17,761 nt of DNA from an uncultured Bacilli bacterium. Its GTDB lineage: Bacteria; Bacillota_I; Bacilli_A; RF39; UBA660. Below, in pieces: positions 13,223 to 17,761 of the stretch (positions within the stretch are counted from its first letter, which is position 1; each line of letters begins with the position of its first letter). The stretch is taken from positions 1 through 17,761 of the forward strand of contig CALVVH010000027.1 in the NCBI GenBank assembly GCA_944363805.1, written 5' to 3'. A program made the position numbers and the translations under genes. The notes under the pieces were generated by a model. It was given only the letters and a program-made list of their open reading frames with translations. It ran no database searches and was not told the origin of the DNA.

Positions 13223-15805
13223 ATGGGACTAAGTGATGCTGAAGTAGTAAAATCAAGACAAGTTCACGGAACAAATGAAATAACTAAAGTTAAAAAGAAT
13301 ACGTTTGTAAAATTATTACTAGAATCTCTTGGAGACCCAATAATAAAGATTTTACTTATGGCTCTAGCAATCAAAGTAATAGTTTTATTTCGGAACTTTG
13401 ATTGGTATGAAACAATCGGAATTTTAATTGCTATATTACTTGCTTCATTTATTTCTACTATTTCTGAATATGGTTCAGAACAGGCTTTCAACCGCCTTCA
13501 AGAAGAATCAAGTAAAACTATGGCTCGAGTTAAAAGAAATGGGCAGATAATTGAAATTCCTATTGGAGAAATTGTCGTCGGAGATATTATTATTCTTAGT
13601 AGTGGGGATAAAGTTCCCGCAGATGGCTATTTGATTAAGGGAAACCTTAGTCTTGATGAATCGGCCTTAAATGGTGAAACAAAAGAAGCTAAGAAGGAAA
13701 GTTGTTATACTGGCATTGTTCAAGATAAAAACAAAATATATCGTGGTTCTGTAGTATATAGTGGTGAAGCAGAAGCTAAAATCACTTTAGTTGGGGATAA
13801 TACCATACTTGGTAAAATATCCCAAGAATTACAAGAAGAAATTCCTGAAAGCCCTCTTAGAATTAAATTACGTGGCCTTGCTAAAACAATTAGCAAAATT
13901 GGTTATGTTGGAGCAATACTAGCATCAATTTCCTATCTTTTTGCTAGCATTGTCGTAGAAAATAATTTTGATATTTCTTTAATCAAAGCTACAATCACAG
14001 ATTTTCCTGTAATGTTTGATCATCTCCTTTATGCTTTAACTTTATCAGTAACCATTATTGTAGTAGCAGTACCTGAAGGACTGCCGATGATGATTACCCT
14101 TGTCTTATCGAGCAATATGAAACGAATGCTTAAGGATAATGTTTTGGTACGTAAACTCGTTGGTATTGAAACTGCAGGTAGCCTAAATGTTTTACTCACT
14201 GATAAAACAGGTACTCTTACCAAAGGTGTTTTAAAAGTAACTGAGTTTATTACTGGTGATGGTAAAAGTTTAAAAAACAAATCAAGTATTAGAAAATATC
14301 CAATTTATTCTATTATTTATACTTCACTTTTCTATAATAATGCCAGTGTATTTAGTGGGGATAATATCATCGGGGGTAATTCAACCGATAGAGCGTTATT
14401 AGATTTTATTGGTAGTGATGCAAGTGTTAAACAGAGTATTTTAAAAAAAGAGCCCTTTGATAGTGCCAAAAAGTATAGTAGTATTACTTTAACTGATGGA
14501 ACTATTTTTATTAAAGGTGCTAGTGAAGTAATATTACCTAAATGTAGTGATATATTAAACAGTTCTGGGAGTATTAGTAAACTTTCTAGTAGAAGTATCA
14601 TTCAAAAAAGAATTGATATATATACCAAAAAAGCCGGAAGAGTGCTGACATTTGCTTATGGTAAAGATTTAAATAATTTAGTGTTCGTTGGCTTTGTCAA
14701 TATTAAAGATGAATTACGAAAAGAGGCTTTCGAAGGTATACGCATTATCAAAAGTGCTGGAATACAACCAATAATGATTACGGGGGATGCAAGAGACACA
14801 GCGGAGTCAATTGCTAAAGAGGTTGGTCTTATCACACCAAATAGAAATTTAGTTTTAAGTAGTGGGGATTTAGCTAAATTAAGTGATGAGGAAGTTGCCA
14901 AAAGACTTCCAAGTATTGCTGTTATTGCTAGAGCACTTCCTCAAGATAAAAGTAGATTAGTTAATATCATAGAAAACATGGGACTAGTAGTAGGTATGAC
15001 TGGTGATGGAGTTAATGATGCTCCGGCTTTAAAAAAAGCCAATGTCGGATTTGCTATGGGAAGTGGAACTGAAGTTGCCAAGGAAGCGGCGGATATTGTT
15101 ATTCTCGATAATAATATTTTATCAATAAGCAAAGCTATTTTATATGGACGAACAATCTTTAAAAGTATTCGTAAATTTATAATTTATCAACTTACTGTTA
15201 ATACTTGCGCTTTAATTCTCTCGATTGTGGGTTCATTAATTGGTATTACTACTCCAATCACTATTGTGCAAATGCTTTGGTTAAATATGATTATGGACAC
15301 ATTCTCAGGTATAGCTTTTTCTTTTGAACCACCACTTCCAGAATATATGGAAGAACCACCAAAAAGTAAAAATACCAAAATAATGAATAGATATATGTAT
15401 AGTGAAATTATTTGGACAGGACTATATTGTGCCATAATTTGTATTCTATTTTTAAAACTTCCAATAGTTAAATCGTTAATTAGAGTGGGGGATAACAATA
15501 AATATCTTATGACAGCATATTTTGCAATGTTCATATTTATGGGAATATTTAATGCTTTTAATGCCAGAACTTCTAGAATCAATATATTTGCTAATTTAAG
15601 TAAAAATAAAGTATTTGTTGGCATATTCACATTTATATTTGTTGCTCAATTATATATCATTTATAATGGGGGAGAAATATTTAGAACATATGGTTTGGAA
15701 TTAAAAGAATTAGTATTAGTTTTCATTATTGCATTATCAGTCTTCCCAGTAGATTGGCTTAGAAAATACATATTAAAGAAAAAACATATTGCTATTGGTG
15801 TATAA
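13223..15805 (+). CDS. P-type Ca2+-transporting ATPase, PMCA-like (P2B)
   Basis: ATP-driven cation pump of the cytoplasmic membrane, probably exporting Ca2+. ATG 13223 follows GGGAGGA (13209-13215); frames that begin earlier lack a site. The product has 860 residues. Visible in order are the actuator loop, with NGET (150-153) in place of the usual TGES, PEGLP in M4 (284-288), the phosphorylation site DKTGTLT (327-333, Asp327), the KGA motif of the nucleotide-binding domain (near 431-433) and TGDGVNDAP (593-601). M5 has YQLTVN (Asn660), and M6 has LNMIMD (Asp692) followed by FEPP. Glu in PEGLP, Asn in M5 and Asp in M6 form the single site typical of plasma-membrane-type pumps rather than the two sites of SERCA. 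There is no calmodulin-type tail, as expected in bacteria. The NGET change keeps the catalytic Glu. Confidence 0.92.
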   Translation: MGLSDAEVVKSRQVHGTNEITKVKKNTFVKLLLESLGDPIIKILLMALAIKVIVLFRNFDWYETIGILIAILLASFISTISEYGSEQAFNRLQEESSKTMARVKRNGQIIEIPIGEIVVGDIIILSSGDKVPADGYLIKGNLSLDESALNGETKEAKKESCYTGIVQDKNKIYRGSVVYSGEAEAKITLVGDNTILGKISQELQEEIPESPLRIKLRGLAKTISKIGYVGAILASISYLFASIVVENNFDISLIKATITDFPVMFDHLLYALTLSVTIIVVAVPEGLPMMITLVLSSNMKRMLKDNVLVRKLVGIETAGSLNVLLTDKTGTLTKGVLKVTEFITGDGKSLKNKSSIRKYPIYSIIYTSLFYNNASVFSGDNIIGGNSTDRALLDFIGSDASVKQSILKKEPFDSAKKYSSITLTDGTIFIKGASEVILPKCSDILNSSGSISKLSSRSIIQKRIDIYTKKAGRVLTFAYGKDLNNLVFVGFVNIKDELRKEAFEGIRIIKSAGIQPIMITGDARDTAESIAKEVGLITPNRNLVLSSGDLAKLSDEEVAKRLPSIAVIARALPQDKSRLVNIIENMGLVVGMTGDGVNDAPALKKANVGFAMGSGTEVAKEAADIVILDNNILSISKAILYGRTIFKSIRKFIIYQLTVNTCALILSIVGSLIGITTPITIVQMLWLNMIMDTFSGIAFSFEPPLPEYMEEPPKSKNTKIMNRYMYSEIIWTGLYCAIICILFLKLPIVKSLIRVGDNNKYLMTAYFAMFIFMGIFNAFNARTSRINIFANLSKNKVFVGIFTFIFVAQLYIIYNGGEIFRTYGLELKELVLVFIIALSVFPVDWLRKYILKKKHIAIGV

Positions 15806-15829
15806 AATTTAAGCAATATGTCTTTTTTT
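15784..15829 (+). terminator. Terminator overlapping the 3' end of the Ca2+-ATPase gene
   Basis: ACATATTGC (15784-15792, inside the last codons) pairs perfectly with GCAATATGT (15813-15821) around a 20-base loop that carries the TAA stop. Seven Ts follow at 15823-15829. Confidence 0.65.
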
Positions 15830-16120
15830 AGCGTTATCTGAAAAAGAATATATAATATAGTCTATTCAAACAGTGTGTAATAAGTAAAGAACACGTTTAC
15901 TAAAAAAGCTTTTCTCCATTATTGTCAGTTTTAAAATTAGTTCAACAGGTAAAGAATAAAATGAACTTTTGTGGTCAATTGGATATTTGTAAGAAGTGAT
16001 TGAAACAATAAGAAAATATGTTGATAACAGATAAGATGAATATGAAGAAAATTTCAAAATAATGGTATGATTTTTTTAAATTACAGTTTTTTAATTTATT
16101 ACATGATTGTTGATACAAAT
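15830..16120. other. Non-coding stretch with possible decayed coding sequence
   Basis: No convincing intact gene. The one minus-strand open frame here (63 codons, 15866-16057) starts at TTG without a ribosome binding site and looks accidental. On the plus strand, the frame from about 15888 to 16073 reads like protein but is broken by three TAA codons (15957, 15996, 16035), each one C-to-T change from CAA. It includes NELLWSIGYL, EVIETIRKYVDNR and DEYEENFKIMV. It may be the relic of a lost gene. The call as relic coding sequence is weak. Confidence 0.25.
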
Positions 16121-16149
16121 TTGTCGTTTTCTCTAATTTATGCTATACT
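16121..16149 (+). promoter_or_regulatory. Promoter of the HExxH protein gene
   Basis: TTGTCG (16121-16126), a 17-base spacer, then TATACT (16144-16149) with an extended -10 (TGCTATACT). Transcription would begin near 16156, giving a leader of about 67 bases. Confidence 0.75.
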
Positions 16150-16177
16150 CTAACTACGGGGATTTAGATTATATTAG

Positions 16178-16200
16178 GCGATCCTTTTGGATTGTTTTTT
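16178..16200 (+). terminator. Terminator-like hairpin in the leader, possible attenuator
   Basis: GCGATCC (16178-16184) and GGATTGT (16189-16195) pair over 7 bp (two G-U) around a TTTT loop, followed by Ts to 16200. It lies between the promoter at 16121-16149 and the start codon at 16223, so it could end transcription early or define a short RNA of about 45 bases. I see no leader peptide and no recognisable riboswitch. Confidence 0.5.
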
Positions 16201-16222
16201 AATATAACGGGGTGAATATATA

Positions 16223-17119
16223 ATGGAATTAGAAATATTAAAACTTATTTATGGCTATTCTGTTAAAGGAAAATTAGTAGATTCAAAATTTATAGATAAA
16301 CTAATAGAGATTGTTGTAACCAAAAAAAACATTCATAATTATGTTCGAGATATTCGATTTACTGATGAATTAGAAAAAAACGATTATGGGGCGGTTTGCG
16401 CAACTTACGATTTTTTTAGTATGGAAATAGCAGTCGACTATGAATCTATACAAATTGTTATGGGAAAAAGGAGACATTATGATCAATTATTTTGTTCACT
16501 AGAACAAATGATGTTTAGAAATTTGACAATTACTGAAATGATATTGCATGAATTAGAACATGCTTGTCAAAATAAAAAAGCTGATGATAAATCTGATAAT
16601 TCAATTGAAGCGAAATTAATAAATGCTTGTTTGGTATTGGAACAAGCTATGAAAAATCCAAGAACTCTACATGCACTATTAAAAGGTAAAGATTTTAGTA
16701 TTTATTTTGAAGAATATAAAAGATTATATAAACAATATTATACTTTTAATCCTATAGAAAGATTAGCAGAAGTTAATGTCTTTCAAACAATAGTAAATTC
16801 AATCGAGCCAATAGAAGAATATATTCCAAATTTATACGAATTTGAACAAGCTTCATTAGTTGAAGCAATGTTAAGAGGATATACTGATTCTTGGAATCAA
16901 GGCATTTGTCCCACACAAGTTTATTTATTTGGTACTGGTCAAAGTAATGTATGGTCTGAATTGAATTTTTATAATCAAGAATATAGTCAATTAATGAAAA
17001 GTGTTAGTGATGGATATAATAATTTAACTAGGAAATTATCTTTAGGCTTGCCAGTAAGTTATGATGAATATAATATAATGGATGAATGGTTACAAGATAC
17101 AAATAAATTTAGTATTTAA
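16223..17119 (+). CDS. HExxH putative zinc metalloprotease, unknown family
   Basis: 298 residues, ATG 16223 after GGGGTG (16209-16214). The key feature is HELEH at 109-113 within ITEMILHELEHACQNKK, the zinc-binding and catalytic pattern of gluzincin-type metallopeptidases. ERLAE at 179-183 could supply the third ligand. There is no signal peptide or membrane segment, so it would act in the cytoplasm. The rest is charged and helical, with many Tyr and Asn. Codon and base use is more AT-rich than in the arc operon. The gene stands alone between a non-coding stretch and decayed coding sequence, next to tRNA genes, which suggests accessory or formerly mobile DNA. It could be a relative of phage-borne or ImmA-like peptidases, but there is no helix-turn-helix partner gene beside it. 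Activity is inferred only from the motif. Confidence 0.75.
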   Translation: MELEILKLIYGYSVKGKLVDSKFIDKLIEIVVTKKNIHNYVRDIRFTDELEKNDYGAVCATYDFFSMEIAVDYESIQIVMGKRRHYDQLFCSLEQMMFRNLTITEMILHELEHACQNKKADDKSDNSIEAKLINACLVLEQAMKNPRTLHALLKGKDFSIYFEEYKRLYKQYYTFNPIERLAEVNVFQTIVNSIEPIEEYIPNLYEFEQASLVEAMLRGYTDSWNQGICPTQVYLFGTGQSNVWSELNFYNQEYSQLMKSVSDGYNNLTRKLSLGLPVSYDEYNIMDEWLQDTNKFSI

Positions 17120-17186
17120 GTTCTTATAAAGAAAAAAGATATATTCCAGATAATTTTGTTCGTTATGACTTTATGATTAATATTGA

Positions 17187-17294
17187 ACATTTTTAAGTGG
17201 CCCTAGAATAGGGGAGATTCATAATCATGGTATAGATTTTGCTATTTTAGAAAGTGATTTAAAAGAAATATATGAACCAGTGTTTAAAGACTAA
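17187..17294 (+). pseudogene. Short remnant resembling an M23 peptidase motif
   Basis: An open frame between TGA at 17184 and TAA at 17292 reads SGPRIGEIHNHGIDFAI followed by LESDLKEIYEPVFKD. The first part resembles the G-x-R...H-x-GID zinc-site motif of M23 (LytM/lysostaphin) endopeptidases. The frame has no proper start codon and ends where the family would continue for about 80 residues, so it would be a fragment. Another scrap in a different frame (KEKRYIPDNFVRYDFMINIEHF, as two pieces KEKRYIPDNF and VRYDFMINIEHF) lies just upstream and ends at 17193-17195. The match rests on one short motif. Confidence 0.3.
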
Positions 17295-17298
17295 GTTT

Positions 17299-17350
17299 AT
17301 AGAGTAGCCAAGTGTACTACCGTTGTGCTACTTGCTCTATCCAGTTTTTT
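17299..17350 (+). terminator. Strong hairpin with T tract after the HExxH region
   Basis: The outer arms ATAGAG (17299-17304) and CTCTAT (17335-17340) enclose CAAGT (17309-17313) paired with ACTTG (17330-17334). Inside these, GTAC (17314-17317) pairs with GTGC (17325-17328, one G-U), around a TACCGTT loop and with a TAGC bulge. Six Ts follow at 17345-17350, four bases after the stem. It would work as a terminator for transcripts from the left. Its core is also an inverted copy of the 5' half of tRNA-Pro. Confidence 0.55.
17308..17333 (-). pseudogene. Truncated inverted copy of the tRNA-Pro 5' half
   Basis: Read on the minus strand, 17333 to 17308 is AAGTAGCACAAC followed by GGTAGTACACTTGG. 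The intact tRNA-Pro at 17507-17534 reads AAGTAGCACAAC, TT, then GGTAGTGCACTTGG. That is 25 of 26 aligned bases identical with one 2-base gap, covering the end of the acceptor arm, the D arm and the 5' anticodon stem. Similarity stops at the anticodon loop and no 3' half follows, so it cannot form a tRNA. Confidence 0.7.
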
Positions 17351-17361
17351 AGCAAAAACAG

Positions 17362-17390
17362 TTGCATTTTTGATATATTTGTAATATAAT
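17362..17390 (+). promoter_or_regulatory. Promoter of the tRNA-Arg/tRNA-Pro operon
   Basis: TTGCAT (17362-17367), a 17-base spacer, then a perfect TATAAT (17385-17390). Transcription would start near 17397, about 15 bases before the first tRNA. Confidence 0.8.
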
Positions 17391-17411
17391 GATAATGCAT
17401 TGGGAAATTCT

Positions 17412-17488
17412 GCGCCCATAGCTCAACTGGATAGAGCGCTAGACTACGGATCTAGAGGTTGGGGGTTCGAATCCCTTTGGGCGTACCA
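17412..17488 (+). tRNA. tRNA-Arg (anticodon ACG)
   Basis: A complete 77-base cloverleaf with encoded CCA. The acceptor arm is GCGCCCA/TGGGCGT (first pair G-U) and the anticodon stem is CTAGA/TCTAG. The loop CTACGGA gives anticodon ACG at 17446-17448, normally edited to ICG to read CGU, CGC and CGA. The T arm has GGTTCGAATCC. Confidence 0.96.
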
Positions 17489-17502
17489 TTTATTTTTACA
17501 AA

Positions 17503-17579
17503 CGAGAAGTAGCACAACTTGGTAGTGCACTTGGTTTGGGACCAAGGGGTTGCAGGTTCAAATCCTGTCTTCTCGACCA
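17503..17579 (+). tRNA. tRNA-Pro (anticodon TGG)
   Basis: A complete 77-base cloverleaf with encoded CCA. The acceptor arm is CGAGAAG/CTTCTCG, starting with the C1 typical of bacterial tRNA-Pro. The D arm is GCAC/GTGC and the anticodon stem CTTGG/CCAAG. The loop TTTGGGA gives anticodon TGG at 17537-17539. It lies 14 bases after tRNA-Arg and is probably co-transcribed with it. Confidence 0.96.
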
Positions 17580-17591
17580 TTTTTAGTTTAT

Positions 17592-17617
17592 TACACCTAT
17601 CTTGGTGTATTTTTTTT
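17592..17617 (+). terminator. Terminator of the tRNA operon
   Basis: TACACC and GGTGTA form a perfect 6-bp stem around TATCTT, followed by eight Ts at 17610-17617. Confidence 0.9.
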
Positions 17618-17668
17618 GCCCCTTGGCCCCTTATCCAAATAACTTAGTAAATAATAATTAAAATATAC

Positions 17669-17697
17669 TTGGTAAAATTCTAATCATTTGCTATACT
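17669..17697 (+). promoter_or_regulatory. Promoter of the right-edge gene
   Basis: TTGGTA (17669-17674), a 17-base spacer, then TATACT (17692-17697) with an extended -10 (TGCTATACT). This is the same architecture as the promoter at 16121-16149. Confidence 0.7.
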
Positions 17698-17717
17698 TTA
17701 TATAAGGTGGTATTGAT

Positions 17718-17761
17718 ATGAAAAAGAAAAAATCCAAAGACCGTTTAGTTGATCGCTTAAA
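17718..17761 (+). CDS. Start of an unknown protein, cut by the window edge
   Basis: ATG 17718 follows AAGGTGG (17704-17710) with 7 bases spacing and an extended -10 promoter. Only the first residues are visible (MKKKKSKDRLVDRLK), a strongly basic N-terminus. Many membrane-bound cell-wall or regulatory proteins begin this way, but nothing here identifies the family. Confidence 0.65.
   Translation, partial: MKKKKSKDRLVDRL

Noticed and set aside
15866..16057. Minus-strand open frame of 63 codons
   Set aside because: It begins at TTG without a ribosome binding site, its composition is typical of chance AT-rich sequence, and it lies opposite a broken coding-like frame.
17621..17634. Short direct repeat (CCCCTTGG / CCCCTTAT) after the tRNA terminator
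   Set aside because: Too short and imperfect to distinguish from chance, with no counterpart elsewhere that would make it an attachment site.
1..17761. CRISPR array, insertion sequence or complete prophage
   Set aside because: No regularly spaced repeats, no transposase or integrase and no phage structural genes were found; only remnants near 15888-17350 hint at former mobile DNA.

Overview
The window is AT-rich DNA with strong AGGAGG-type ribosome binding sites, extended -10 promoters (TGnTATAAT) and tight terminator-promoter junctions. All of these fit a low-GC Bacillota. The gene set (catabolic arginine deiminase operon, YfcC-type transporters, ClpC-like ATPase, P2B-type Ca2+-ATPase) and the compact layout suggest an uncultured, probably host-associated fermentative member of the Bacilli (Erysipelotrichales/RF39-like). 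That placement is inference. The standard bacterial code applies: Trp is read from TGG throughout, and no long frame carries an internal TGA.

Layout. Positions 1-365 hold the 5' part of an unrecognised gene on the minus strand. Divergent from it, 494-1033 encodes a small secreted, membrane-anchored, cysteine-containing surface protein. lysS follows (1111-2592). Next is a complete arginine deiminase operon arcA-arcB-arcC-arcD (2743-7369). After a terminator comes a second, larger transporter (7460-9241), an ArcD-like core with an extra four-helix N-terminal domain. Then follow a ClpC-like AAA+ ATPase (9327-11432) with a shortened C-terminus, a large protein with a degenerate J-domain (11486-13006), and a plasma-membrane-type Ca2+-ATPase (13223-15805).

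The right part looks accessory. A non-coding stretch of about 400 bases leads to a lone HExxH metalloprotease-like gene (16223-17119) that has a terminator-like hairpin in its leader. After it comes decayed coding sequence, including an M23-peptidase-like scrap, and an inverted 5' half of tRNA-Pro folded into a hairpin. Then two tRNA genes follow, Arg(ACG) and Pro(TGG), with their own promoter and terminator, and the start of another gene at the right edge.

How the genes work together. ArcA, ArcB and ArcC turn arginine into ornithine, ammonia, CO2 and ATP, and ArcD probably exchanges arginine for ornithine. The Clp/J-like pair may be a protein quality-control unit. Its most striking feature is a perfect 10-bp inverted repeat that brackets the Clp ribosome binding site and pairs with its start codon, as an RNA thermometer or other translational switch would. 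The other main observations are the inverted tRNA-Pro fragment, the possible attenuator before the metalloprotease gene, and the J-like domain with HPY in place of HPD.
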